A stretch of DNA of 64,000 nt from Epiperipatus broadwayi. Taxonomy: Eukaryota; Onychophora; Udeonychophora; Euonychophora; Peripatidae. The notes under the pieces were generated by a model that saw only the letters and a program-made list of their open reading frames with translations, was not told where the DNA came from and ran no database searches. This document shows, one piece after another, positions 1 through 12,052 of this stretch (position 1 is the stretch's first letter; each line of letters opens with the position of its first letter). The stretch covers positions 994,001-1,058,000 of the forward strand of contig JAQFVV010012507.1 of assembly GCA_028023455.1 (NCBI GenBank). The letters run 5' to 3'. A program made the position numbers and the translations under genes.

Positions 1-159
1 CTCTGTATTAGTGTGCCCTTTTTATGCCATCATTTATCTATTTTTTAATGCCTTTATAAAACTTAACTCTCTCAATGCCCTATTTTAATACACTAGGCCA
101 AAAAAAATTACTTATATAACATATGTGCCTATATTTATAATAAGAGTTCACACCTCAAG

Positions 160-220
<61 letters not shown>
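160..220. repeat. (TA)n microsatellite
   Basis: About 60 bases of uninterrupted TA dinucleotide. It is the first of many such tracts here, several of which abut mobile-element ends. Confidence 0.97.
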
Positions 221-221
<1 letters not shown>

Positions 222-463
222 TCATCTATCCTTCTAGAGATCTGACAGACATTGACAGCCAAAAGAATGATTAGCAATTCACAATAATGAGATAGATAAA
301 AGAAATTCAATCACTGCACTTACAGCATACAATGCTCCATGAACACTCAGATGATCACCCCAATTCAATCACTCTAAGCTACTACAACCCATAATAGTTT
401 ATTGCAAACATTGTTGCATTGCCCTGCTTACTTCCAAGTCTTAGGGGCTTTATTTCATAAAAT

Positions 464-672
464 ACTGCCTTGCTTATCTTTAAAGTCTTAGAGGCAACTA
501 TTATATATATCAGTAAAAACAAATATACTGCCTTGCTCTCTCTGGAGTCTCAGAGGCAAAATATTATGTATCAGAAAAAACTATGTCTTGCTCTCTCTGG
601 AGTCTTAGAGGCGAAATATTATGTATCAGAAAAAACTATGCCTTGCTCTCTCTGAAGTCTTAGAGGCAAAAT
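464..672. repeat. Minisatellite, about 3.7 copies of a 55-63 bp unit
   Basis: A unit containing TGCCTTGCTCTCTCTGGAGT, then CTTAGAGGC, then a TATGTATCAG-containing spacer recurs starting near 464, 527, 581 and 637. The first spacer is longer and more diverged; the last three copies are nearly identical. An open frame crosses it only because the repeat lacks stops, so I do not call it a gene. Confidence 0.85.
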
Positions 673-1316
673 CATGGCAGGTCTACTGTTAACTGCTTCA
701 TGATAAATAATAACTGATATTATAATCTGGGTTGGAGCAGTGAATGAGATAAATCAATCACCAGTGGCATGAATACATCACATCCTCAAGGCAATGACAA
801 AATTCTCCATCCATCATCAAAAATTGCAAAATAACCAACCAAACTCCAACAATCAAATATCCAATCCAACCTCCAAAATCATAGATTTTCTATAACACAA
901 ACTTTTCAAATATGAACAAAATTATTATTCTACCTTTCAAGGCTATTAGTACTTCTATGCTTATCTAGAAGCAACACTATATTTCACTGATAAGCAAAAT
1001 ATTTAAAAAAACAGTGCTATTAACTTTAACACTTATTATAAGTTGTGATATGTTTATATTTTAAAATTGAAATTAAGCTATTTAATGGGTGTTTTTTATT
1101 TATCATCATCAAAAAAAATGCAACAATAGTAATCATCATCATCTAAACATAAGGCCAAAATATTTGTATACATAATAAAATAAAATTACACACACAAAAA
1201 AAAATTTTTTTTTTTAACTATACATCTGTCATCATTATATACTTCACATCTCTCAGGTATGTGGTGTATTTCAAGCCCTTATTTGGCTTATTTCGAGCAC
1301 TAGTTGGTGCACCATT
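673..1316. other. No gene seen; AT-rich spacer
   Basis: No supported coding frame or RNA gene. It holds short A and T runs and small CATCAT-type stretches near 1104-1142. Confidence 0.6.
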
Positions 1317-1471
1317 TGTAACAGAATTAAAATTATAGAAGCAATTATTAATTATTAAATATGTTTATATATATATATTGACGAATGATAATATGATAGT
1401 TGCTATATTTCAATAACTAAATATAACATTATAGCCCGATTGCAACTATCCTAAACATTAATTCTGTCACA
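1317..1471. mobile_element. Small MITE-like element with 14-bp terminal inverted repeats
   Basis: TGTAACAGAATTAA at 1317-1330 is matched in inverted orientation by TTAATTCTGTCACA at 1458-1471, with one mismatch. The interior is AT-rich and non-coding. No clear target-site duplication was found, so the assignment as a mobile element is tentative. Confidence 0.45.
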
Positions 1472-1710
1472 TTAATAATGAAATAAATAAATTATCTCAT
1501 TACATTCTCTTTACAACTGCTTATTTATTAAGTATTTATAAATTTATATATAATAATAAATACACACATGAATCCATATATATAAAAGAAATTTTTTTTT
1601 AAATAATATATCTGTGTGTTTGAAATGAGTCATATATATATATATATATGTGTGTTTGAAATGAGTCATATATATATATATATATAATGTTTTCATGGTT
1701 ATATGATATA

Positions 1711-2376
1711 AATAAAGTATTTTGGGGGTTAAACAATGTATTATTTTGTATTGCTTCCCAATGTTTGATTGAAATAATATCTGCCATTTTCAAGATCAAT
1801 TTTTAGAAAAAAAACCATTAGATCTCAAGTAGTAATGAGATTGAGTGTAAGATAGAAATGAGATTGAGCATAAAGTAGTTGACAATTCAAAATATGTGAA
1901 TTAAGAAAATGTTTATTTTGTTCAGTTTCACCCTTAATTTATTTCAGGTTTATAATAGAAAAAAGAGATAAAATAAATGGCCTTCACAAGGCTGGAATAT
2001 GTTGTGCTTCAACTGATTTAGCTTTAGGTATAGTGTGATTTATATAATGTAAACCAACTGGTACAATAAAGCTGATGAAGCACAAAGTATTCCAACCATG
2101 TGGAGACCAATTATTTTATCTCATTATTCTAATATAAAATTGAAATCAATTAAAGGTGACACCAAAGAAAATAAACATTTTGTTAATTAACATATTCTGA
2201 ATAGTCAATTACTTCATGCTCAATCTCATTCTCTACCTTGCACTTAATCTCATTTGTATTTGAGGTTGAACAATTTTTATTAAAAACTTGACCTTGAAAA
2301 TGGCAGCTGTAATTTCATCTAAATATTGGGAAGTAATTCAAAATAATATATAGTTTAACCCCAAAAATACTTTGTT
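1711..2376. mobile_element. Foldback/MITE-type element with about 300-bp arms
   Basis: The left arm begins with AAGTATTTTGGGGGTTAAAC (near 1714) and the right arm ends with its near-complement (GTTTAACCCCAAAAATACTT, near 2353). Arms remain alignable inward: the TGCCATTTTCAAG segment near 1781 pairs with CTTGAAAATGGCA near 2293, and GAGATTGAG motifs near 1838-1868 pair with CTCAATCTCATT near 2220. The arms meet near 2050. No coding frame spans it. It is bounded by (TA)n tracts on both sides. Internal arm divergence suggests an old insertion. Confidence 0.75.
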
Positions 2377-2580
2377 TATATATATATAACATAAGCCCCA
2401 TCCACTTATAAAGATATTTTTATAAGCAAATTAAGTGGATAATGTTTTCAGTTTTTAATATTCCATCTAAAAAACAATTAGTGATATTGAACATTTCCAT
2501 ATTATTCAGATAGCAAATCAGATCCAGACAAAATATTAGTTACTACAATAAAAAACAACCACAACAATGATTAATCCAAA

Positions 2581-2582
<2 letters not shown>

Positions 2583-2630
<48 letters not shown>

Positions 2631-2665
2631 TTTTGGATGTATATGTATATATATATATATAAATG

Positions 2666-2690
<25 letters not shown>
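2583..2690. repeat. Compound (TA)n microsatellite
   Basis: Three (TA)n blocks are separated by short interruptions (a GTTTTGGATG spacer at about 2630, then ATGTATATG-type spacers). Confidence 0.95.
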
Positions 2691-2692
<2 letters not shown>

Positions 2693-2696
<4 letters not shown>

Positions 2697-2912
2697 TTAA
2701 TCAATCAAATTGTACATAACTCAACATAATAAACAGGTATTTGTATACATTTCAATTTAATATCCTCAAATAGATTTTCGTTCACAAATGAACTATCTCA
2801 TCTTGAGAAGGTTCATTTGTGAATGAAAATCAATTTGATGATATTAAATTAAAATGTATACAAACCAGTTGTCTGTTATTTTGATTTATGTACAATTCGA
2901 TTGATTAAGTAA
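2693..2912. mobile_element. Hairpin MITE, about 220 bp, almost no loop
   Basis: ATTTAATCAATCAAATTGTA at the left pairs with TACAATTCGATTGATTAAGT at the right. The arms continue through TTTGTATACATTT / AAATGTATACAAA and GTTCACAAATGAAC / GGTTCATTTGTGAATG to a loop of about a dozen bases near 2795-2806. The transcript would be an almost perfect 100-bp stem. It sits directly after a (TA)n tract. Confidence 0.85.
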
Positions 2913-2978
2913 GTGCATATAAGTTTTTACAACATTATGGTTGTATAATTTACTGAAAAATTACTATAAAAATGTAAT

Positions 2979-3003
2979 ATATATATATATATATATATAT
3001 ATT
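2979..3003. repeat. (TA)n tract abutting a TTGTAAC element edge
   Basis: A pure TA run is followed at once by TTGTAACCATGTGATATGCC. The same TA-TTGTAAC junction occurs at three other places in the window (about 35367, 35420, 48391). Confidence 0.9.
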
Positions 3004-3029
3004 GTAACCATGTGATATGCCACCTGTTT

Positions 3030-6000
3030 TTATTAGGGCATTTTAACAGTGCAGTATATAATACTTAGTCATAAAAAAAAATAAAAGATAAAATAAAACT
3101 AACAACTAGAGACATAAAACTATATCATTCAATATGTAGATAAAATGGTCTCACTTGATAAGCAATATTTCATATCTTTGGAGTTAAATAGTTATCTAAT
3201 AAAAGGTATTAATAGAACATATAACTGCTATTCATATTTAATTAATAAAGTGCATGTTTATAATGCAAATTTTTTATAAAAGTTAAAAGGAGAAAGAAAG
3301 CTAGCTTAATGAACATTTTAATTTTAGTGTTGAAAACTTATTGCGTTGTTAAATACTTGTTAAATCTTAAAATAATTCAGTAGCATTTAGTTATTTAAAG
3401 TTGAAGTGGATTATTAAAAGAAGCTTGCCTTAATTAAGATTAGTTTTACACTCTTAGATGTGTGTGCATGCATGGGTGTATATGTTGATTTTAGATCTTT
3501 AATTTTATTTATTAAAATATTCAATTTATTTATTAACTTTTCAAAATAAAATAGATAATAAACTTGGCAAATAAAATATTTATTATTCTTAACTTCTGAT
3601 AGAAACAGTAATCAAAATATATTAAATCAGTAAATTATTACACGTATTTTCTGTTTATTATTTTTTAAAAAAAAAACTTTATTCATGTTAACCTTAAAAT
3701 TGAAACACAGAATAGTAACACGTGATTTTTTTTTTTTTTATATATTGGAAAAAAGAGCGCAGAACTGGAGGTGAATTGGGAGAGTTGGATCACGGAGTGT
3801 CCTAATAAGAAGAAGAAAAAAACTGTAACTTTTATTATTTGCCTTTTTGTTTTTAAAACACATCAATGAATTGCTGAACAAGAAAATTAAAGTATCCAGT
3901 TTTTGTGCTTTCTTTAACTAAACGATCTAAATTTCATAATAATGTGCCTAATTCACACTTTTAACTTAACATATAACTTTGGAAACTTTCAACAAAATAA
4001 AATGGTAATCTTAATTGAAATCATAAGGAAAATTCTAAATAATTATTTAATGCTAATAAAGCGTATTTTTAATGGCAGTAAATTTAAGACCAAGTTAAAA
4101 ATAATAATAATAAAAATATTAAGACTTGCAAACTAAAATAATACAAGTAAATATTCGATCTTAATTATAAAAACAAAACAAAACAACCAACAAATGTCTA
4201 AATAAAATAAAAAACCTAAATAAATTGAATACTGCTTTCTGAAAATGAAAATTTGTTAATGAAAATGGGCATAGCATTTCATTTATGGTGGGATGTTGCT
4301 TTGTCGTCTGCTTCTTTAGAGAGAGTGGAAAAACTGTTAATAAAATATTTTTTCAATGAAACCACTGATAACTACTAGAATTTAATAATAATTGTTCAAA
4401 ATTGCCATGTTCAAATTAGCTAATTAATATTAAATTGCGTCATATAATGGATCCATATCTGTTCATGTTTAATGTAGTATATCATATTCGTGTGCTTGTC
4501 TACTAGCATAGTGAAATTGTAGCTGCTTTGTTGTTTCTTAAAATAAATAAAAAAATAAATATATTGGTTTGAAAAATGCTAATGCGTCAATATTATTCAC
4601 ATATCTACCAACGTGGGACCTCGTGCCATAAATTATCTGCCTACTATTGAGGAAACTTTACTAATGAACTGAATGTATCATCTCATCATCATTATTATTG
4701 TAATTTATAGTTTGTTTGTTTTTTTAAACAAAGGTAATATAATAGTTATATATTTTATGCTCTATTTTATATGTCAGTGTATCTTACTTTACCATCTGAA
4801 ATTGTCTCAAGAGATTTTTATTACACACACGTAATTTTAAATATATTGGCAAAGAGTTTAAATTTAAAATTTCCTATTCTTTATAACTTAGGACAAATAA
4901 TCATTACAGGTGGGTTTATCAGAAGTTTTAATAATTTTCTTAATATCATTCGTAGCAAAAATTAGATTTTGAATTTGTCTGGGAACACATTTATTTCATA
5001 ACCATTTAATTAAGAATATTTATTGCATCAATCTGTCCACTTAATTTCATAAATATTTATTATGCTCATTGGTCGTGTGTGTATTCTTTATCTTATGCAA
5101 ACATTTACTATGCTATTTTAATGTGTTTATAGTCGTTTTGACAAATACTTTCCTGTTGGTTTCGGATATTATTTAATGTGTGGATTTGAATATTGATACA
5201 AGCTATTAATCTTTATCATTAGGAATAAATTCATATCTTGCCATTGTGAGAAATAGTTATCAGATAGTATACTATTTATGATGTTTATGGGATGGAAATA
5301 ATCTCCCATTATTATTATATGTATTTGCCATGAGAGGACAGTGTTCCAAAATATTTTTATATAGCTTATTTAGTTAGATTCCATGGAGAAAATCATTGGT
5401 CTTTGGTGTGTTTTCCTTTTCTTTATGTGGTAAGACTGCATTTTCACATACACTTATGCTTGAGAGATAAGCATGGGAGCCACCATTATTCTAGTCAGGT
5501 TGTCTTGCTCTAAGGAGCTTACTCATGTGCTATTTAAAGTACTAGATTGTCCACCACAAAAGGTGTAGACTATTGTATTTATAAAGGTTATGGCAATGAT
5601 AGCTAGTTATTGAGGTAGTAATTTTCAGTGCTTTGGTTGGTCATAATAATATCCGTATTGTGCTACTGTGCTTTGCCAGTAGTATACAAGTAAATCCACA
5701 AAATTCAAAACTTTAATTCCTTAATTTAACGCATATCATGATAAGAATATGCAGACACAATGCTATTTATAGACATCATATGGAAAAATTCACCGAGGGG
5801 TTTGTAAGTTCCATAAATTTTAAATTTAATATTAATATGTGGACTTTAAATAAGTTAACTAGCAATGTATGTGTGACTTCTGATGAATGTTTTACTTATC
5901 GTTAGTTTTAAAATTAACATAGTATGAGGTAGTTGTAATGTTATGATGACAGTTATTATCATCATATTAGCCAGCTAAGTTAGAAGCAGAAATAAATTAT

Positions 6001-9000
6001 CTTGAAGTTAATCTTCATAATTTTGTTATATGATTTTAATAGTAAGATATCATAAAGGTGCTTTGATGTGAATATATGGAAAATGTTAAGTAGCTTATGG
6101 TGCAAGCTAGCCAACTATTATAACTATTATTTTCAAGTTCATTAATGTTTGTTCAATGCCTTAGATGAAGTAGAATAAATTGTGATTTCAAATAAATATT
6201 CAGCCAGAAATCATAATAATTTACAATCATAAGTTTATTGTGCAATTTTCAAAACCAAGAAGCAATATTTTGAAATAAAATGAATTTAAATTAGTAACTC
6301 CTCAGAGTTAAAATGTAAAGGATCTAGTAGCTATGATGTGTAAGCTGTGATTAAATTAGTGTGCTGTAAATAAAAAAAATTTGTTATGTCTAATGTAATA
6401 AATGTATTTTTAAAATTTATTAAAATGTAGTTTTGAGTATTTTTCTGTGTGAAACTCTTCTCTTTGGTTCCACAAATCCACAAAATGAAATAAAATGTAT
6501 ATTTTTCAAATCAGATAATTATTATTCTCAAGATCCAAAATCACTAATACTTGATAAGAAAAAGTGATATCAATTTGTTTTAATTAAAATTTTAAATTGA
6601 CAACTGTTCATTTAAGTCTTGCAATGGATGTATCCATCCATAATTCAGACTGCACATTATTAACCTATTATCAGAGTTTAAACATTGTAAATGAAGTATT
6701 TTATCTGTGTTGTTTAGGATAAGAGAGGGAAATGAAATGTACCCTTTTCCCTTTATTAGTTGAATACCATTCTAGGTAAAAGGCTGTAAATATTCTTAAT
6801 TTATTTACATGATTTTTTTTATTAAATATTGGTTGAATAAAGTAAGCATTTTCTTTGGTGATCTACATGATTATTATTAGGATGTTAATCAGATGCATTA
6901 ACTCATAGGAAATGTATGTTATTAAAGCCTGCTAGAATGTCATTTATTTGCCTTGCAACACTATACCACTACTTTATTTGATAAAATACCAGAATGAAAA
7001 CCCTGAGATTTTTTATTTTGCATTACATAAAAGGGCCCATTGTTGTTCAATCATATTAATGGATAATATTAAAGGTATAATAGAGTTTGTTAGTCATAAG
7101 AGTCTATGGGAAAACATGTTGTGAAAGTCCTAGTATCTATAGCTCAGAGATTTTGATTAAGATGAAGGTAGAGATGTACTTTATTCTAAATTATTTACTA
7201 GGAAATGATTGTCTTCCCAAAATTATATATTTTATTTGGAATGATTTATTCTATCAGAGTTAACTTCTTCCTTTGTCTTAATTGTATATCTCTGTAGATA
7301 ATTCTTTATATGTAACTGACCACTGAGCTTAGTCTGTTCTATAATCCTGTAAGAGTCTCAACCCCACCCAAGTATTATGTAAATGATAGGTGTTCAAAAA
7401 TCATAACTTGTTAAAATTTTGTTAGAAATATTTCTATAGGTTAGAGATAATGTCTCAACTTAAGAGAATGACAGAGTATGATTGTTAGCTTTCGTTTTGT
7501 GTTTCATTAGGTTACAAAATGAATGTCCAGCTATAATACATCAAGGTATTGGGTTTTAAACAACAATATAATTATTAGAGGTTACAATATATACTTACAT
7601 CATAAATAATTTTGGTCTATTAATTAGCATATCTTACTGAGAAACCTTAACCTGAGATCCATATGCAGAATTTTATTTAGGTAACCAGACCATAGTCTAT
7701 CCATTAATACATTTAATTTTTGATCAGTAAATTTATTTTTTTGTTATTCTTAAACCAAAATATAAAACAAGAATAAAAAATTCAGTAAAACTATCACTCT
7801 TCCTGAAGTTTATAATAAGTCTACTGAAGGAAGCTGTTTTTTATAATTTTTTGGAATGAAAGAGCTGTTGGTGAAATCTTTGCTTTACGTTTGTTTAACC
7901 TATACATGTGGGTGTAGTTATATGTTATTTCTTAATTACTTCAAAATATTAATTATCAACAAGTTTAGTTATGTGAAAATTGTAATTCACTTCAGATATT
8001 TAAACATTGAAAGGTTTTGGTAGTAAATATTATAAAAATCGTTAATTACACAAATAAATGTCTCTTTTGTTTTAACAACAAAACATTTCTAATTTCTTTT
8101 GCTTTAGCACTTATTCACATGTTGCCAACAAATTGAAATTAAATCATTTGTTATAATATTGAAAAAATAAAATTAATATTTTTCACAAAATTGAATAACT
8201 TTTTATTTAGACATACCCTCCCTTCCTTATTTTAGGTTAGGCATTCCTAAAGCATAGGCATTAATTAAGATATGTCGTATATACATCAAATCGATATTTT
8301 AAAATTGATTTTTATTACACTTACTGCTTATTATAATAAATTTGACTTAATCCACTAAATAACTCATGATCATCATTTCTTACTGTATGGAGAGTTTTGT
8401 ATATTTTAAATTAGACTTCCATTAAACATATTTCAATTTTACAAGACATTTTTTTTTAATATTGTTACTTTTTCTAAAAATCAATACTGTTTAATATTTA
8501 TACACTATTTACATTATTAACTTTGTTATTATCTTTTAAATGTATAAAATAAGATTGAAAAATAAATTTGATATTTTAAATATCATTGTATAAATAAAAT
8601 ATTAAAAATCAAAAATCTGTTTTTCTATTAAATATCTGTCTCAGCTAAATAACAAAGATTTTGAAGTAATATCTTTACAAAACTTTACACTAGAATTCAC
8701 TTGCTTTCTTCAAAAACAAATACACAACATTTAAACCTTTACTTTTCTGTTTTTTAATGGAGAAGAAAAAGTATTATTGGAAAACTAATTGAAATCATCA
8801 TAATATTTTTAGCTTCAACAAACGATTTAAAAAAGTCAGCTGGGACTTTAAAATATGGTTTTTAAAACGTCACCAATTTTCATAGCATTTTCGTAAAATA
8901 ATCACTTTTATATATAAAAAAAAAAAAAATGGATATATCTAAATAATATGTATCAATGAGACAAAAGTCATTTCTTTATTTTATTAATACAATTACATTT

Positions 9001-10060
9001 CTATTAAAAAAACGTTACATCAATAAATTAATAATAAAGTTTTAAATGATGTTAAAAATTACTATTTTTTTTTCTAAAAAGAATAGGCATCTTTTAGACC
9101 CAGAGTCACAAAATATTTTTTATATCAGGATGAAATAATTTTATTTACTTATATTTATAAAGAGATGTGTTCCATAATTTGGAATTACATACATATATAA
9201 AATAATCATTAATAATTTATTTGATAAATCTTTTTAACGTATCAAGTACTCATTGTTTATATGATAATTTTTTTTAATAATTATATAATCAGTACTGTAA
9301 AAGTGAGTATTTTCTTCTAATGCTACTGATGATTAAATTTTAAAATTGTTTTATTTTTTATTATTTAACATCATATTTACAATGGTTTGTCTTCTTTTTT
9401 AGTCTTATATTTTTTTTCACATTTTTTCTTGATATATCAATAAGTGAAATTAATATTTATTTTTTGTGATAATTTTTTCTTTTAAATTTGACAATATTAT
9501 AGATATTTAAATGTGTTCATTTTTTGTAATTGTACTTTTTAAGTTTTTTTCTAAGTCACTTAATTGTAATAATTTTACATTAAGTTTTTTTAGCCTAGAT
9601 AATTTTCATCTTATACAGAAATGACATATTAAATAACTCCAATCATTTAATACTTTTCTTTGCTTCACATATAATAACTGACCTAAATTTGTCTTTAAAA
9701 TGTGTTTTTAGGTTTAAGTAAGTTCAATATTTTGATGTCTTTCAGATCAAATCATATTTCTTAAGTTATTTACTAATATGACTTTTGACCATTATCTTTT
9801 TCATAATTTTTATTTGTTATTCCCAAAAAAAATATTTTTTTTAATATTAATTACTTTAGGTTTTATCACTACTATACGTATTATTTACATTATTTTTTAT
9901 TTTTCTGAAATTTAAAAATAAAATTAAATATTTATTCATAGCATTTTTATGTTTTATGTTAATGTGATCTGATCACTAGAAAATTTACAACATTAACATT
10001 TTCCACACATTTTTAGTCCCAATCTTGTTTTCTAAAAGTATCATATATATAAATAATAAT
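3030..10060. other. 7-kb stretch without recognisable genes
   Basis: AT-rich DNA with frequent stops in all frames and no domain-like peptide. A small GC-richer patch at about 3755-3815 and another at about 4605-4650 stand out from the background but carry no supported exon. It may be intronic or intergenic; introns cannot be distinguished from intergenic DNA here without transcripts. Confidence 0.5.
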
Positions 10061-10206
10061 TAATAAACTAACCCCAAATAGTATAACTTGCTTTTAAGCT
10101 TGTATTAAAATGTTCACTAGAGGGAGTTTACCAATAGCTCCAATCAAGCTTTAATTTATAAGTGCCAAAAGAAAAAGAATTCAAAATCTCTATCAGAATG
10201 TCATCA

Positions 10207-10252
10207 TCCCCAGACCAATTGATTTCAAGCTTATGGTTCACCTCAGTGAGGA
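10207..10252 (-). ncRNA. Hammerhead-like ribozyme, variant core, left arm
   Basis: Read on the minus strand: stem I strand UCCUCA, core CUGAGGU, a weak stem II (GAAC, loop, GCUU), GAAA, the near-palindrome UCAAUUGG, then U-C (cleavage triplet GUC) and the stem I partner UGGGGA. Six base pairs form stem I. The core differs from the canonical CUGAUGA at two positions, including conserved A9, so activity is doubtful. The mirrored arm shares this variant. Confidence 0.45.
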
Positions 10253-10882
10253 GCTAGAATTCCAGACACTAAATCTAAAATAACAACTCAAAGGTCAGCA
10301 TTTATCTAATATGTTTATTATTGAACATTGATATAAAGATGGTAAGAAGTAATTGTACTTGGATTGTTGTAAGTAATTTTTTTGTGTAATGAACAACTGA
10401 CAAGCATATGATTTTTTATACTATAACCAAATGTTAACTTTAAAAATTAGTTTTTATTTTTTTTTAAATATAATAATATTAAAAAAAAAGAAAACAATGT
10501 ACCAATTCGAAATATTCTTTTGCTGATAAAGATGCAAACTTGATATACAATTATATACAAAGTTTATTGATATTTATATATAAAGATACTGTTTAACAAA
10601 TTGAATAAATCTTCATTGGTTCATTTCTGAGAAGATAAGATTTCAATTTTTATATGATCTACACAATTCAGTAGTAATATTATAAAATATTAATGTAGTG
10701 TTTAATTAATAAATTTCATATTTAAATTGATAACTCCACACATTAAATGTAATAATCCTTACAATTTTAATTCAATTCCTGGTCTGGAACAGTTGGATTT
10801 TATTAGCTGCTATTCAAGGTAATGTGCTTTTTAATTAAGTAATTATAAATGGACAACTCCAGACATTATACATATCCTATAA

Positions 10883-10883
10883 T

Positions 10884-10928
<45 letters not shown>

Positions 10929-10959
10929 GCACAATATATATATATATATATATATATAC
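10883..10959. repeat. Compound (TA)n tract
   Basis: Two pure TA blocks are separated by AAGGGCACAA, inside the foldback element. Confidence 0.95.
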
Positions 10960-11461
10960 TGGTTTGTAAGGCTGGATTTGAAGACATTTACGTGTCTGAA
11001 AAATTAAAGTTTTCTAACTGATAGTAACATATTAAAGAAGTGCTGATGGCTGAGTTGGAGTTTTAGATCTAGTTTCTGAAATCCTTACTCTTCACTGAGG
11101 TGAGCCATAAGCTCAAAACCAATTGGTCAGGAGATGAGAATTTTCTCAAAGATTTTGAATTCATTCTCTATTGGCACTTGTAATTAAAGCTTATTTTGGA
11201 GCTAGTGGTAAGCTCCATATAGTGAACATTTTAGCACAAGCTTAAAAGCAAGTTGTACAATTTGTCTTGTTTTATTAATTATTATAAGTGTACCCTTGAG
11301 AGCTTTTGTGATGTTATATTGGTTTAGATATTAATATATGGTGAAACTGAACTGAGTTCAGACCCATATAGCTATCTGGTTTGTAAGGCTGGATTTGAAG
11401 ACATTTATGTGTCTGAAAAAATCAAATTTTCAAACTGATAGTAATGTATTAAATAAGTGCT
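10959..11461. repeat. 85-bp direct repeat pair
   Basis: The segment beginning CTGGTTTGTAAGGCTGGATT at 10959-11045 recurs at 11376-11461 with about ten substitutions and small indels. One copy lies inside the family-2 foldback and the other between it and the next repeat. Confidence 0.85.
11089..11134 (+). ncRNA. Hammerhead-like ribozyme, variant core, right arm
   Basis: Core CUGAGGU (11095-11101) is followed by a perfect 4-bp stem II (GAGC 11102-11105 with GCUC 11111-11114), AAAA in place of GAAA, the palindrome CCAAUUGG, and GUC at about 11126-11128. Stem I is UCUUCA against AGGAGA. Loss of G12 and the variant core make it probably inactive. Confidence 0.4.
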
Positions 11462-12052
11462 TAACTACAAAACTATGAGACTTAAATTGAAAACACTATA
11501 ATATTTTCAATCCAAGCTCATCAGCTTATATGTCATATAAATAGGGGTTTTATGCACAGACTTCTGGCATCCATTGATTACTCTGGCTTGCACTATAGCA
11601 ATATGTATAGAGAGATTTTTCTGTTTTAATAACAGTTAAGAGCAAGCATAAGAAATGGTAATCGTGTGATGTTTATTGGCTTAAAACCAATCCTATCTAA
11701 TAGGATAGTGATGACTATGCTTATTAAAGAAGCAAAGACACAAAAATGTATAAGTACTGAACTGAGTTTAGACCTATATGACTACATAAACTGATGAGCT
11801 TGAATTGAAAATATTATAGGGTTTTCAATTTAAGTCTCATAGTTTTGTATTAAGTAGAAATAAAAGGTGGCTGCTGGATGGTTACATTAAGTCCTAAGAT
11901 CTATGTGCAGTGCCACAAACAGAAACTAGTCTGGGAATATTGAATGAGTAGGCACTAGATGGGGATTTTATGCACAAGCCTTCTGGCATCCATTGATTAT
12001 TCTGGCTTGCACTGAGTGGCATTACTGTATGGAGAGTTTTGCCTGTTTTAAA
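11462..12052. mobile_element. Mosaic Penelope-type repeat (family 1 relic)
   Basis: This shares several blocks with the element at 45343-45958: the CTTCTGGCATCCATTGATTA block (here twice, about 11561 and 11980), the ACTATGAGACTTAAATTGAAAAC block with its inverted partner (about 11468 and 11815), and the terminal GAGTTTTGCCTGTTTTAA (about 12034-12051). Block order differs from the 45-kb copy, so this is a rearranged or doubly inserted copy. A damaged hammerhead core lies at about 11905-11945. Confidence 0.7.
11905..11945 (+). ncRNA. Decayed hammerhead core (family 1)
   Basis: The 3' half is intact (GAAACTAGTC then TGGGAATATTG) but the CUGAUGA half reads as GCAGTG and stem II is lost. It is recognisable only by comparison with the copies near 45.48 and 53.22 kb. 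Inactive. Confidence 0.5.

Larger units (their letters stand above)
10068..11262. mobile_element. Foldback element with hammerhead-like arms (family 2)
   Basis: Two arms of about 200 bp face each other. The left arm has AACTTGCTTTTAAGCTTGT near 10085, GTTCACTAGAGGGAG near 10112 and TGGTTCACCTCAGTGAGGAG near 10233. The right arm carries their complements near 11090-11260. Between the arms lie a (TA)n core (about 10889-10959) and AT-rich DNA. Each arm contains a sequence resembling a hammerhead ribozyme, a hallmark of Penelope-like element terminal repeats. I infer a Penelope-derived non-autonomous element; no coding remnant is present in it. Confidence 0.65.

Noticed and set aside
470-655. 61-residue frame over the minisatellite
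   Set aside because: Explained by the repeat unit lacking stops in that frame.
3755-3815. GC-richer patch as a possible exon
   Set aside because: Short, with no supported frame or splice-site pair that I could defend.
11783-11815. CTGATGAG followed by GAAAA near 11783, as another hammerhead
   Set aside because: No stem II can form between the two blocks and there is no stem III/NUH step; the corresponding place in the 45-kb copy reads CTAATGGG.
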